Under the pieces are notes generated by a model, which had not been told where the DNA came from, made no database searches, and saw only the letters and a program-made list of their open reading frames with translations. Positions 51,194 to 61,957 of a stretch of 64,000 nucleotides of DNA are shown here, piece after piece; position 1 is the stretch's first letter; each line of letters begins with the position of its first letter. Position numbers and translations under genes: made by a program. Source of the stretch: Trichomonas vaginalis G3. Taxonomy: Eukaryota; Parabasalia; Trichomonadida; Trichomonadidae. The DNA is taken from the NCBI RefSeq assembly GCF_026262505.1, contig NC_067207.1, forward strand, positions 11,624,082 to 11,688,081. The letters are read 5' to 3'.

Positions 51194-52021
51194 ATGGATT
51201 TAAATTCATCCACCCCTTATGAAGAATTAGCGGGAGTATATAATACATACGTAGATGATATGATTAATGAAGCATTGAGTGATAATAGAAATGCTCTATC
51301 TAAGGAAAAATTAATGAAAATTCCATATTCTGAATGTTACTTAAATTCAATCACTGCAGCAATTGGTAAACAAAATAAAGGTAAAACATTAACGATATTA
51401 AAACAAATTATCATTATTGCTAACACTTCACCCCATTCACATGTGTTAATTTATATCAACCGTTCAGGTTCACCTTCAGATGATACATTTGAATCTTTAA
51501 AGCATTTAATCAAAATTCCAATTATTTATTTATCACAAGAAGAAGCAGAAGATTATTTAAAAAACTTTTTAATGTATAAAGAATTATATAATACAATCAA
51601 GAAGCAAGGATTAGAGGATAAAATTATTGATAAACAACGGGATGAATTATTTGAAACACTTTCTATTTCAAATTTTGATAGAGAATTTTTGCATTCACTC
51701 ATTTTTCTAGATGATGCAGTGAAATCAAAACTAATAACAAATGAGAAATCATATTTTAATCAGTTATTAACTCAATGTCGACACATTCAGTGTTCATTCT
51801 TCATGGCTGTTCAATACTTCAAAGCATTAAGCACAAACATTAAATCAAATCTATCAACCCTTTTCATTTTCAGTGGGTTTAGTCGTCAACAGTTGAACGT
51901 TATGCTTTATCAAGTGAATTTACCAATGAGCATTAATGAACTTTACACACAATATCAGCAATTAGGTGAACATGGGAAAATAATAGTTGATTTAAATAAA
52001 GGATGTGTTAAATTTGATTAA
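51194..52021 (+). CDS. Genome-packaging ATPase of element 2
   Basis: A 275-residue protein from ATG 51194. The Walker A motif is AIGKQNKGKTLTILK near residue 55 (G-x4-GKT). Walker B is FLHSLIFLDDAVKS near residue 175, followed by the sensor-like ECRHIQCSFFMAVQYF-type strand (here QCRHIQCSFFMAVQYF) and LFIFSGFSRQQL. This is the A32/FtsK-HerA-like packaging motor found next to capsid genes in Polintons. It follows the capsid region by 24 bp and has a short T-rich leader (TTATTTTTGATTAA). Reads as open. Confidence 0.8.
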   Translation: MDLNSSTPYEELAGVYNTYVDDMINEALSDNRNALSKEKLMKIPYSECYLNSITAAIGKQNKGKTLTILKQIIIIANTSPHSHVLIYINRSGSPSDDTFESLKHLIKIPIIYLSQEEAEDYLKNFLMYKELYNTIKKQGLEDKIIDKQRDELFETLSISNFDREFLHSLIFLDDAVKSKLITNEKSYFNQLLTQCRHIQCSFFMAVQYFKALSTNIKSNLSTLFIFSGFSRQQLNVMLYQVNLPMSINELYTQYQQLGEHGKIIVDLNKGCVKFD

Positions 52022-52061
52022 CTTTTTATAATTAATTTTTATTTTTTATTTATAATTAAAC

Positions 52062-52961
52062 ATGACAGAAATAGCAAATCTTCTACAGGTTCCATTAAAA
52101 CAAGGGGCAAACAAAAAGGGTGCATATAATAGAACTATGAAAGTTCCTGATGGAATGAAAGAATTAGTCCACATTGTTGCTGGTCTTCAAAAAGATGTTA
52201 AACAAATGAGAAACGTTTTAACATTACCAGAAGCTCAAGCATATGCCAAACGTCATGGTCCAAATTGGGAAGCACACGAAGCAGACATTACAGGTCCAAA
52301 TGGAAAACCTGATGGTATAAATGAAGTTTTCGTTACTGATGGTCAAGGTAATATTAAAGTCATAAATGGTTATAAATTAACTATATCTGATTATCCTAAA
52401 CGTAAAGCATATAATGAACATTATCCTATGCAATTTGATGAAAATGGAAAAGCTGTTAAACAATACATTGGAGAAGGTGAAAATGGTCCAATTAATTCAT
52501 ACCGTCATAATCCATATTCTTATTTCAATGAAGAATTAAATGCTATTGAAGAGGGACCGGATGGATTACCACGATATTCTAACCAGTTTGATGGTCAATA
52601 TGCAAATATTAGACCTGAAATTTCAGCTAAGAAATTCTTTAAAGTTGCTTTATTCGATCCAGTTTTCGCAAATGTTAAAGATGAACTTAAACAGCAATTC
52701 CAACCAATTATAGTAGCAAGAATTGCATCAGGTGCTTTATCTCAAGCATTCAAAGATTTAATTAAGAAACCATTATATCAGCAACGAGGTTTAACTTATG
52801 ATTTAGTTAAGGAATCAGATAAAAGAAAATTTGAGAAATCAAATGATTATAAGAATGCAATTAATGAATATATTCGGTCTATTAATTTCGATGAAAATGC
52901 TAAAAATCAACTTCATGAACAAATACAGGGAATAATAGATTCAAAAGTTCCAGCAAAATAA
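52062..52961 (+). CDS. 299-residue probable virion protein of element 2
   Basis: Starts [21 protein letters not shown] helical N-terminal part (about 1-75) is followed by a glycine/asparagine-rich middle ([39 protein letters not shown]) and a helical C-terminal part with many lysines. No enzyme motif. Its place after the packaging ATPase and its composition suggest a structural or scaffold role; this is inference. Preceded by a TTTTTATTTTTTATTTATAA leader. Reads as open. Confidence 0.55.
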   Translation: MTEIANLLQVPLKQGANKKGAYNRTMKVPDGMKELVHIVAGLQKDVKQMRNVLTLPEAQAYAKRHGPNWEAHEADITGPNGKPDGINEVFVTDGQGNIKVINGYKLTISDYPKRKAYNEHYPMQFDENGKAVKQYIGEGENGPINSYRHNPYSYFNEELNAIEEGPDGLPRYSNQFDGQYANIRPEISAKKFFKVALFDPVFANVKDELKQQFQPIIVARIASGALSQAFKDLIKKPLYQQRGLTYDLVKESDKRKFEKSNDYKNAINEYIRSINFDENAKNQLHEQIQGIIDSKVPAK

Positions 52962-52994
52962 AAGTTTAAATATATTTTTTTTATTCGATTATAA

Positions 52995-53692
52995 ATGAGA
53001 AGACGTTTCACTAGTCAAAAGAACACTAACGCAAAAGCAGAGATTACGGTTGGTTATAACGTAAATGATGATAAATCACGAATTATTCAAAATGTTAAAG
53101 TTAATGTTAGCCCGAATTAACAAGGTCAGCAACTCAACCAAATTTATTAACTCGTGACTTACCAAAGAAAGAGGAGGAGCAAAATAAAGAAGATGGAGAC
53201 CCAATCATTTTATCTGAACCCGGTAAAGAACCTGTTGAAATCCCCACATATCCAACATACCCCCCACCTCTTTCATCAAACATCGAGAACCCAGGAATCT
53301 ACGATTCCAGTCGCAATGCGCCATATAAAATAGACATTAATTCTGAATTAATGAAAATTTACCGTGATATAATAATTAATAATTATGATTCAATAATAAA
53401 TTTAATTGACCAATCTGGTTTAATTATTTTACCTTATGAATCATTAATTCACATTATCGCCATTCTTTGTGATGTTCAAGATTCAGACGTTAAGATTCAA
53501 TTTTTCATAGATGATGAGGTTTCATGCTGCGGAACAGTTGCAAAAATAAATCCTATAAAGGATATTAGCACGATTAAGATATCAAAGAACGGGACAACAA
53601 CTGAACTTCATTTAACATATAATGATATTTATAATAAAATAGTTGATGAATATAAAATATCACTTGAAAAATTCTTTGTTAAGGCCATTTAA
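52995..53692 (+). pseudogene. Proline-rich linker protein gene of element 2, broken
   Basis: Starts MRRRFTSQKNTNAKAEITVG after a TATATTTTTTTTATTCGATT leader. The middle is Pro/Glu-rich (PTYPTYPPPLSSN) and the last about 110 codons are a compact alpha/beta part (IILPYESLIHIIAILCDVQD). Broken, about one break. Family unknown. Confidence 0.45.
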
Positions 53693-54168
53693 TATTCAAG
53701 CATTAACATTATTGAATAATAATCCTTTGAATCATAATCGATAATAATTGACCTTTCACCAGTTTCTATCGTTTGTTTTATTTCTTTTTGTTCCCCACTA
53801 TCTGGATCGGTCATTGTAATTGTTTTTGTTATAGTATCAGCTTTATCTTTAACTTCAATCTTTTTTCCATCGGGATATTTAAACCAAAATTCCAAAAATT
53901 CGATATTGTCAATCTGTTCATATTTTAATCTATCAATTACATTTTTAATACCATCTGAAAATCTTATGAAATGGTCATTATATGGGTTTGATTGAACTAA
54001 ATTTGAATGAAGTGAAATATAACCCGATGATGAATATGACATTGACTCATATTTTCTGAAAACACTAAAATTTATAACATGAATGAATTTCTTATTCGTT
54101 GAATTTATGAATTCTTGAGGTAATCTTATTCTAGTTTTATTTATCACTGGAAAATAACGCTTTACCAT
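53689..54168 (-). CDS. 159-residue unidentified protein of element 2
   Basis: The frame is open from a TTG at 54201, but the first ATG at 54168 (MVKRYFPVINKTRIRLPQEF) is preferred. Beta-rich (VINFSVFRKYESMSYSSSGY, IEFLEFWFKYPDGKKIEVKD), with a TITMTDPDSGEQKEIKQTIE hairpin-like stretch. Possibly a small capsid-associated protein. It is divergent from the next gene. Confidence 0.5.
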   Translation of the reverse strand: MVKRYFPVINKTRIRLPQEFINSTNKKFIHVINFSVFRKYESMSYSSSGYISLHSNLVQSNPYNDHFIRFSDGIKNVIDRLKYEQIDNIEFLEFWFKYPDGKKIEVKDKADTITKTITMTDPDSGEQKEIKQTIETGERSIIIDYDSKDYYSIMLMLEY

Positions 54169-54187
54169 ATTTTTAATCGTAATAAAA

Positions 54188-54897
54188 ATGTCAATTATCA
54201 ATATTATTTCGAATAATACCTGTGAATTAAATTTAACAGTTAGTGGAATTTATAATGTTACTCTCGTTTCTGTGAGTGGTAAATTTAATCCCATTCTTTT
54301 AGACCCTTCAGATTATATATCATTTATTAAAGATGACCATGAAAAAACGTATGATATGTATATAAATAATGTGATAACGAAATGGGATATTAACATGATT
54401 TTAAGTTATTTAAATGAATCATTTATCGTATGGTATGAAGAAAATTTTAAATCAAAACCGATAAACTTTTTGAACTTGATGAAATAAATAACCTTATTAA
54501 ATTCCCGCTGAAAATTAAATTTTGTACTCCTCATCTTCGTTCATTGTTGGGGATATTAAATTTTGAAAAAGATGTTGGGGATGTTTTGTATTCTGACACT
54601 GGTTCCAATTTCATTTTAATCAAATGTGATAAAGTTAATACCCCAATGAGATTTTCACATCAAACATTAGACCCTAACTCTTACCCATCAATACAAAACA
54701 TTTTATCCATCAACTTAAACACATTTTCTTTATCATATCCGTTTCAATTATCCGGGAATTCATTTATTCTTCATTCAAAAGATTTATCAAATATTAAATT
54801 TAGAATAACCGACCTATTTGATTGTGATTTAGAATTCATGAATGAAATATTATGGCAATTTCAAATAGAAAAAATAGCTGATGAGATAACAGATTAA
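54188..54897 (+). pseudogene. Beta-rich structural-type gene of element 2, broken
   Basis: Starts MSIINIISNNTCELNLTVSG. The two halves are beta-rich and hydrophobic (YNVTLVSVSGKFNPILLD; NTFSLSYPFQLSGNSFILHS). Length and position before the fibre gene would suit a penton-like protein, but no signature is decisive. Broken, about one break. Confidence 0.45.
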
Positions 54898-54921
54898 ATA
54901 TTTATTTTTAAATCGTAATAA

Positions 54922-56571
54922 ATGATTAAACAACAGCAACCACAGCAACTTAAGACACAGACCATTACATACGCCATATATGCATATAATTCAAAGACGG
55001 CAGAACAAACGCAAAGGTTGAAATATGGAGATTTGGAGATAGTATTGAAAAATGACCATTTCGAATTCGTTTGCAAGGGTGGTGCAGTGATATCAAATAT
55101 AAAAGAAATTTTATTTATGAATTCAAAAATTAAAGGTATAACGGATGATATAACATCAATTCCACCAGAAGAACAAAGATATTACGCATTAAATGCATTT
55201 CCTAAAGTTTTGAAGATTGGAAGATTTAATTTAAATGAGGAATTCATAAAAGGTTTCCTAAATGACATAATGAAGAAGGCAGATAAGGAATATGTGGTTA
55301 GTGAGTTAGAGGAGAAAGCAGATAAGGGACTTGTGGCTAGTGAATTAATGAAGAAAGCAGATAAGGAATATGTTAACGAAAAAGATAATGAAATTAAAGA
55401 AATGGTTGAATGGTATCATGAACGGACATCAAAGATTTTAAAAACTAAAGCTGATACAGGATGGGTTTCAGGATGTTTAGACCTTAAAGCGGATAAAACT
55501 TATGTCAACAGTGAGTTAGAGAAGAAAGTAGATAAGGAATATGTCAACGGAATATACCAAAGTTTGATAGGAACAACTAAAAATATTGAAACTATTGTTG
55601 GTGACTTTTCCGTCTATGAAGAAAATAAATATTTTAGATGGCAGTTTGTACATTCCTTAAGAAATGGTATACGGTATAAACTCATTCCGAAAAATAACAA
55701 TGAAATGTATGTAAGCTATATAAAGAATGATGGTACACAAGTTAAAGTTCCATTAGACAACAACTGCTACTTAAACTTATATGGAGACGAACAAAAGAAA
55801 TATTTCCGAGTTTATGAAATGGCAGATATGACATTGCCTGACCCAGCTCCAGCACCGTATTATTTCGACTATGTAGATGACGAAGGAACACTACATGCAG
55901 ATGAACAAAAGCAAACATTATATTTAGATTATTATAGATATAAAAGATATAATGCAATAGAAAAAACGAGAATAGTATATTATTATATAGATGACAGAAA
56001 TAAATATTATAGCCAAGATTTTACCTACCCTGAAAACATAAGATTATATTATAAAAAATATTCTTACACAAACCAGAAGAAACCCGAAATTGTTGCACTA
56101 TATTTTAAGTTCAAAAGAGACAATCCTATATTATCTCATATGTTTGATTTAATGAACCCAGTAGGTTCTATTTATACGTCTATGGATGCAAGAGGTCCTC
56201 AAGCAATGTTTGGTGTTGGTGCATGGGAACAAATAGTCGACAGGTTTTTGTATTGTGCTAACTCTTCAAAGCAAACAGGTGGTTCGAAGAAAATTAAAGA
56301 AGCAAACCTTCCACCGCACACTCATACAGGAACTACAAACTTTTCTGGCGACCATAGCCACTCATTAAGAGACCACCCATTATACAACTCAGAATATTAT
56401 GCTGGCAATGACGTTTTATCTCCAGATTATAACCATTCGGCAAAAAAGACTTTTCGACCAACTGAACCAGGAGGAAATCATTCACATACTTTCACAACAA
56501 ATCCAACAGGCTTGGGTAAAGATTACATGCCACCATTTATGACTGTATTCGCATGGTATAGAGTTCAATGA
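54922..56571 (+). CDS. Fibre-like protein with phage-collar-type tip
   Basis: A 549-residue open frame. Residues 1-110 form a small head. About 110-215 have repeats of KADKEYVxSELEEKADK, the heptad style of phage fibre shafts. A beta-rich middle follows. The last about 135 residues match the collar/receptor tip seen in phage fibres and baseplate proteins: NPVGSIYTSMDARGPQAMFG, GAWEQIVDRFLY, NLPPHTHTG, GNHSHTF and the closing PPFMTVFAWYRV. The histidine pairs are those that bind metal in such tips. It is likely the attachment fibre of the element's particle. The final block is unmistakable; the origin by transfer from phage is inference. Confidence 0.8.
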   Translation: MIKQQQPQQLKTQTITYAIYAYNSKTAEQTQRLKYGDLEIVLKNDHFEFVCKGGAVISNIKEILFMNSKIKGITDDITSIPPEEQRYYALNAFPKVLKIGRFNLNEEFIKGFLNDIMKKADKEYVVSELEEKADKGLVASELMKKADKEYVNEKDNEIKEMVEWYHERTSKILKTKADTGWVSGCLDLKADKTYVNSELEKKVDKEYVNGIYQSLIGTTKNIETIVGDFSVYEENKYFRWQFVHSLRNGIRYKLIPKNNNEMYVSYIKNDGTQVKVPLDNNCYLNLYGDEQKKYFRVYEMADMTLPDPAPAPYYFDYVDDEGTLHADEQKQTLYLDYYRYKRYNAIEKTRIVYYYIDDRNKYYSQDFTYPENIRLYYKKYSYTNQKKPEIVALYFKFKRDNPILSHMFDLMNPVGSIYTSMDARGPQAMFGVGAWEQIVDRFLYCANSSKQTGGSKKIKEANLPPHTHTGTTNFSGDHSHSLRDHPLYNSEYYAGNDVLSPDYNHSAKKTFRPTEPGGNHSHTFTTNPTGLGKDYMPPFMTVFAWYRVQ

Positions 56572-56850
56572 ATGAACTAAATATATTTTATGTCTGTAAT
56601 TAATTAAGTAATGAAGTAATGGATGAACTGCAGAAATATATTTTATCGTCAATGGTTTTGGGTTATTCAATAATTGTTTATTGAGTTTTGGATGAAAGAA
56701 TACGGTCGAGCCAAAAGTGGCTCAACCTCAAAACGAGCATTTTATGAGCTTATTAATGGTGTTATGAATGAATTCAGTCCAAAAATAATTAATTTCATTA
56801 GTTTTAAAATTATTTTTATTTATTTTTTTATTTTGTATGTAAGAACAGAA
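56572..56850 (+). other. Spacer with KilA-N scrap, hairpin and element leader
   Basis: Includes FWMKEYGRAKSGSTSK-type coding (about 56688-56740) with a GAGCC/GGCTC hairpin, also present near 21560 in element 1. The leader TTTTATTTTGTATGTAAGAA runs up to the ATG at 56851. No separate gene is called. Confidence 0.6.
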
Positions 56851-57513
56851 ATGTCAGTCGAAGCAAAAACATTCACAAACAAATCTAATGGTGAAACATT
56901 CATAAAAGGCACTTATAACGGTATTGAAGTCTTACGTAGAGACAAGGATGGTTACATTAATGCAACAAAGATGTGTCAGCAGTTTAGAAAAGACTTTAGA
57001 AAGCTGTTGGAAAATAAGTCCTGGGAAGAGTATTATAAGGCATTTTGTGAAGAATATAGCAACCGCCGGAATTCCGACGGTTGCTTTTTATACAAAATTC
57101 ATGCAGGAATTCCTGATGAAATCAAACAGGTTAGAGGAACGTATGTAGACCCAAGACTTATAAACTATATAGCAATGTGGGCTTCTCCAAAATATTGCAT
57201 AGCAGTTGGAAAAATTATGGACTCCATAGACAAGAAAGTTCATGAGAAATTAGATGAAGAAGAACTCGAAGATACAGTAGAGAATGCAAAACATTTGTTT
57301 GAAGAAGAAGTTGGAAAAATGTGCGAAAAACAATTAGAACATGAACGTGAGTTATGTTATGGTTATAGAGATTCTCCATACGAACTAGACCAATGGGAAC
57401 AAGAAAATTTAAAGAGAGAATTTAGAGAATATGAACTCGCTAAGATAGCATTAGAAGCTGCAGAAAAGAAGTTAAAAGCTTGGGGTTGTTTTGTACAAAA
57501 ATATTGTGAGTAA
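56851..57513 (+). CDS. KilA-N domain protein of element 2
   Basis: A 220-residue protein. A longer in-frame opening from a TTG at 56674 crosses the conserved leader, so ATG 56851 (MSVEAKTFTNKSNGETFIKG) is taken. The KilA-N domain spans about residues 10-125: GVLR-type start (GIEVLRRDKDGYINATKMCQ), the central helix and IAMWASPKYCIAVGKIMDSI. A charged C-terminal helix follows (ELDQWEQENLKREFREYELA). KilA-N domains bind DNA in phages, poxviruses and other large DNA viruses. An almost perfect palindrome (57059-57084, GCAACCGCCGG/CCGACGGTTGC) lies within the coding sequence. The gene is intact and is the sister of the broken copy at 21994 in element 1. Confidence 0.85.
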   Translation: MSVEAKTFTNKSNGETFIKGTYNGIEVLRRDKDGYINATKMCQQFRKDFRKLLENKSWEEYYKAFCEEYSNRRNSDGCFLYKIHAGIPDEIKQVRGTYVDPRLINYIAMWASPKYCIAVGKIMDSIDKKVHEKLDEEELEDTVENAKHLFEEEVGKMCEKQLEHERELCYGYRDSPYELDQWEQENLKREFREYELAKIALEAAEKKLKAWGCFVQKYCE

Positions 57514-57564
57514 ATGAACCATTTATTTTTATTGAATTCACCAAAAATAATTTTTAGGGTAGAT

Positions 57565-57578
57565 GGTTAGATCTAACC
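57565..57578. repeat. GGTTAGATCTAACC palindrome
   Basis: A 14-bp perfect palindrome, a one-base-pair variant of TGTTAGATCTAACA that recurs throughout element 1. It sits between the KilA-N gene and the 122-bp array. Confidence 0.7.
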
Positions 57579-57580
57579 TC

Positions 57581-58208
57581 ATGACATTTAGACAACATCA
57601 CAGGAGGAAGGTAGTTATGACTTATTTTTGAAGAACTGAAGGGGTCACCAGGTCACCAGGTGGTCACCAGGTAATTTAACTTCTATGAAAAATGTGACAA
57701 CATGACATTTAGACAACATCACAGGAGGAAGGTAGTTATGACTTATTTTTGAAGAACTGAAGGGGTCACCAGGTCACCAGGTGGTCACCAGGTAATTTAA
57801 CTTCTATGAAAAAATGTGACAACATGACATTTAGACAACATCACAGGAGGAAGGTAGTTATGACTTATTTTTGAAGAACTGAAGGGGTCACCAGGTCACC
57901 AGGTGGTCACCAGGTAATTTAACTTCTATGAAAAAATGTGACAACATGACATTTAGACAACATCACAGGAGGAAGGTAGTTATGACTTATTTTTGAAGAA
58001 CTGAAGGGGTCACCAGGTCACCAGGTGGTCACCAGGTAATTTAACTTCTATGAAAAAATGTGACAACATGACATTTAGACAACATCACAGGAGGAAGGTA
58101 GTTATGACTTATTTTTGAAGAACTGAAGGGGTCACCAGGTCACCAGGTGGTCACCAGGTAATTTAACTTCTATGAAAAAATGTGACAACATGACATTTAG
58201 ACAACATT
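57581..58208 (+). repeat. 122-bp tandem array upstream of the primase-helicase gene
   Basis: Five near-identical 121-122-bp units, each with GGTCACCAGGTCACCAGG followed by TGGTCACCAGG, then TGTGACAACATGACATTTAG. The array ends about 70 bp before the ATG of the primase-helicase gene. The second array (60630-61460) has the same unit inverted. Confidence 0.9.
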
Positions 58209-58279
58209 TACGAAAATTTGATGTAGTCCAAAAATAAAGTTAGTTTTAAAATTATTTTTATTTTTTTATTCCTATATAA

Positions 58280-60594
58280 ATGACAGCAACAAACAACAGC
58301 AACAGCAACTTTATCGTTTCTGATGAAAAAGTTATTGATTCATTAGTTGAGGAATTAGTTGTGGCAGAAACTAAAACCCTCAACGAAAGAATTGGTGAAA
58401 ACATGATTGATTTACATAACTACCTCAAACATGATGGAGGAAGAGGAAGGAAAACTGGTACAGCTTTATTAGTAAATAAAATTTCAAATTTAACGATTAT
58501 AGATGTTGATATCAATAAATCATACAATGATGAACTTAAAGAAACAGTTAGAAAAGACATTTTATCAAAACTTTCGGATAAAGATGTTATCGTTAAAACT
58601 GCATCAGGAGGTCTTCACATTTATTGCAACACTAATTTCTTCTATTCAACTCGAACAGAATGATTAAATGTTATTCCTGCAATGATTATGATATTGACAT
58701 AATGACTTCTATTGATGATTCAAAGCGTTCATTAGTGGTTATGGCTGATTCAAGAGTTCGAAAGAATGCAACAGAACCAATCAATACATACTCATTCATT
58801 CGTGGAAGTTATGATTCAACATTAACCAGAACAGTGAATGATATATTAAATGATTTGAATATTAAGGTAAGAGTTGAACAGAAGAATGAAGAAATAAAGA
58901 CTATCATGAATGAAAACAAAGATGTAAACATTGACGATAAACTTGCTCAGAGCATAGTTGATGGCATCTGTGATTTTGAAGTACATAATGATGGTGGAAA
59001 CATGAATTTAGAAAAAGAAGTTACATTATTCACACTGTTTCAAGCTATTAATTCGTTACCTAATCATTTAATTAATGAAGCATACGACAACGTTTATAAC
59101 TTCTGTAGCTTAACAGAAAATGCAAAAAGTAATTTTGAAAAAGCACGTAGTAGATATGCACATTTAATGACTTCTCCATTTGTTTTAGTGAAGATTCTAA
59201 AACTATATCAAAAGGAATATTATGATGAATATGTTTTACCTTTATTACGTAAGCCAAAAATAACATTTGATATCAAACTTGATGACTCGTTTTTGATAAC
59301 AGATATTAGACGCAAGGCTGAAAATCATCAGTATAAAAACAGTTCTGAAGTAATTGAGGATTTATCACGTGTAATCCGTTTTGTAGATTGTGGAAACAAA
59401 TATTTCATTCAAAAGGACTATAATATCCACGACAAAATGAATCAAATATCATTCGTTCTTCAATCAAACATGAAAGAGTCACTCAAAATGATTAAATTAT
59501 TTAAAGAAGAAGGTAAAACCATAACAGCATGGGATGTACTACTAAATCAATTATCCTCATTAACCGTTAAGGGTGTTTGCTTTAAATCTGATTCCCCCGA
59601 TGTTTTCTCAACGTTTCAAGGTTATAAATACAACATTCTCGAAAAACCAGATTACTCAAAAATTGAGATGTTTATGGATTTCATTAAAGAAGCCATTTGT
59701 GATAATAACGATGAAGTGTATAAATACCTTCTCGGCTGGATTGCATCAATGATTCAACATCCTGGAATCAAGAATGAAACAGCAATTATTTTGAAAGGAC
59801 TTCAGGGAACAGGTAAAAACAGATTCACAGACATTATTTCTGAACTTCTCGCTGGTTATTCATGTAAAAACATTACCGAAATAAGTGAGCTAACGGGTAA
59901 TTTCAACTCAGTTGTTGAAAATAAAATGTTTCTTGTACTTAATGAACTCAAGAATGTTGGTGAAGATAGACTCGCAAACTTCAACGCTTTGAAATCAATT
60001 ATTACGGATAATGAGATTAGAATTAATGAAAAGAATCAACCCAGAAGAACAGCTCAGAATGTTGCAAACTTTATTTTCGTAACTAATAACGTCTACCCTG
60101 TCAAAATTGAAGTTGGAGACAGAAGATACGTGGTTTTAAGAGTTAATGGTAAATTCAAGGGTCAATTTGATTACTTCAAGAATTTAATGGATTCATGCAC
60201 TAAGGAATTTTATGATAATTTACTAACATATTTTATGCAATATGACCTTTCATCATTTAATGTACGAATCATACCGATGACTGAAGCCAAACAAGATTTA
60301 ATCGAGTTATCAACAAATCCTTTAGATGAATGGATAAATACACATTATGATGAATTATGTGCAGGTATGACGTGTAAAAATGCTCTATTCTGCAAACCAT
60401 CAGACATGAAAGACAAGAATTTCCAAATGAGCATTAAGGATAAATGTGAAAGGAAACAAAGAAAAATAGATGGTAAACAGACATGGTATTATGTTTTGAA
60501 AGAAGAAATGAAAGGATTATATAAACAAATTGAACCAAACGATAATGAGGAATCATTTACTGACGATGAAATACCTGTGAATGAAGCTTTATAA
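58280..60594 (+). pseudogene. Primase-superfamily 3 helicase region of element 2
   Basis: Covers about 770 codons after a TTTTTATTTTTTTATTCCTA leader. The N-terminal part has prim-pol (archaeo-eukaryotic primase) signatures: TIIDVDINK for the catalytic aspartates and VKTASGGLHIYC for the histidine strand. The C-terminal part is an SF3 helicase: Walker A ILKGLQGTGKNRFTD, Walker B FLVLNELKN, motif C NFIFVTNNVYP and the DRRYVVLRV block. Such proteins start and unwind replicating genomes of small DNA viruses. Frames change once near the N-terminal end, so it may be broken, about one break. The helicase part (644 codons) is open. Confidence 0.8.
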
Positions 60595-60629
60595 AGTATG
60601 ATTTGAATTTATTTTTGCATTAATCCTGT

Positions 60630-61460
60630 GATGTTGTCAAAATGTCATGTTGTCACATTTTTTCAGAGAAGTTAAATGACCTGGTGACCTGGTGACCCGG
60701 TGACCCCTTCAGTTCTTCAAAAATAAATAATTATTGAATAACCCATGACTGTTGTCAAAATGTCATGTTGTCACATTTTTTCAGAAAAGTTAAATGACCT
60801 GGTGACCACCTGGTGACCCGGTGACCCCTTCAGTTCTTCAAAAATAAATAATTATTGAATAACCCATGACTGTTGTCAAAATGTCATGTTGTCACATTTT
60901 TTCAGAGAAGTTAAATGACCTGGTGACCTGGTGACCCGGTGACCCCTTCAGTTCTTCAAAAATAAATAATTATTGAATAACCCATGACTGTTGTCAAAAT
61001 GTCATGTTGTCACATTTTTTCAGAAAAGTTAAATGACCTGGTGACCACCTGGTGACCCGGTGACCCCTTCAGTTCTTCAAAAATAAATAATTATTGAATA
61101 ACCCATGACTGTTGTCAAAATGTCATGTTGTCACATTTTTTCAGAGAAGTTAAATGACCTGGTGACCTGGTGACCCGGTGACCCCTTCAGTTCTTCAAAA
61201 ATAAATAATTATTGAATAACCCATGACTGTTGTCAAAATGTCATGTTGTCACATTTTTTCAGAAAAGTTAAATGACCTGGTGACCACCTGGTGACCCGGT
61301 GACCCCTTCAGTTCTTCAAAAATAAATAATTATTGAATAACCCATGACTGTTGTCAAAATGTCATGTTGTCACATTTTTTCAGAGAAGTTAAATGACCTG
61401 GTGACCTGGTGACCCGGTGACCCCTTCAGTTCTTCAAAAATAAATAATTATTGAATAACC
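60630..61460 (-). repeat. Second GGTCACC array, inverted, downstream of the primase-helicase gene
   Basis: Seven units alternating between about 118 and 122 bp, differing in one extra ACCACCTGGTG-type segment, so the true period is a pair of about 239 bp. On the minus strand each unit reads GGTCACCGGGTCACCAGGTC, matching the first array. Confidence 0.9.
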
Positions 61461-61512
61461 TGAAAACATTAACGATAAAATAAGTGATAACAAATTTTTA
61501 TTTTTATCATAA

Positions 61513-61677
61513 ATGGATACCCCACAAGCTCAAAATTTACCACGAATCATAACAAGGGAGGAAATGATAAAAATGATGCAAGAACTTGCTAAAAATAACA
61601 AACCACTAAAATTGAGAAAATGCGGTTATGCAGTAATGATGGAAAGAGAGACGTTGTCGAAGAGGAATAAAAATTAA
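61513..61677 (+). CDS. 54-residue basic peptide of element 2
   Basis: MDTPQAQNLPRIITREEMIK opens a 54-residue frame after the leader TTTTTATTTTTATCATAA. The middle is a Lys/Met-rich helix (MMQELAKNNKPLKLRKCGYA). Its stop overlaps the stop of the convergent gene. The leader and packing support a real small gene. Confidence 0.5.
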   Translation: MDTPQAQNLPRIITREEMIKMMQELAKNNKPLKLRKCGYAVMMERETLSKRNKN

Positions 61678-61937
61678 ATTTGGATTGAGTTTAAAAATTC
61701 ATCTTTATTAAATTCATCTCTTCCAATCAATTTATTTATTCTATTAAATTCTTTTATTTTTGCTTCACTCAGTTTAAGGATTGAACGGTAAGTTTCTAAT
61801 TTTTCGATTATTTCTTTATCGTTTTCAACCCCACCACATTGCGACTTCTTTTTGTAATAGCATATTTTTGATTTAATTCTGTTTAGTTTCTTTTTATATT
61901 CATCGTCTGGACTCTTGACTGCTTTGTTGTCACCCAT
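61674..61937 (-). CDS. 87-residue helical protein of element 2
   Basis: Starts MGDNKAVKSPDDEYKKKLNR. A lysine-rich coiled-coil-like helix pair (KSKICYYKKKSQ, KEIIEKLETYRSILKLSE). Function unknown. It lies just downstream of the integrase in the same direction. Confidence 0.5.
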   Translation of the reverse strand: MGDNKAVKSPDDEYKKKLNRIKSKICYYKKKSQCGGVENDKEIIEKLETYRSILKLSEAKIKEFNRINKLIGRDEFNKDEFLNSIQI

Positions 61938-61957
61938 TTCTTACGAAATAAAAAAAA

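Noticed and set aside
57581-58208. CRISPR-like array
   Set aside because: The units are 122 bp and identical throughout; there are no short repeats with unique spacers, and the host is a eukaryote.
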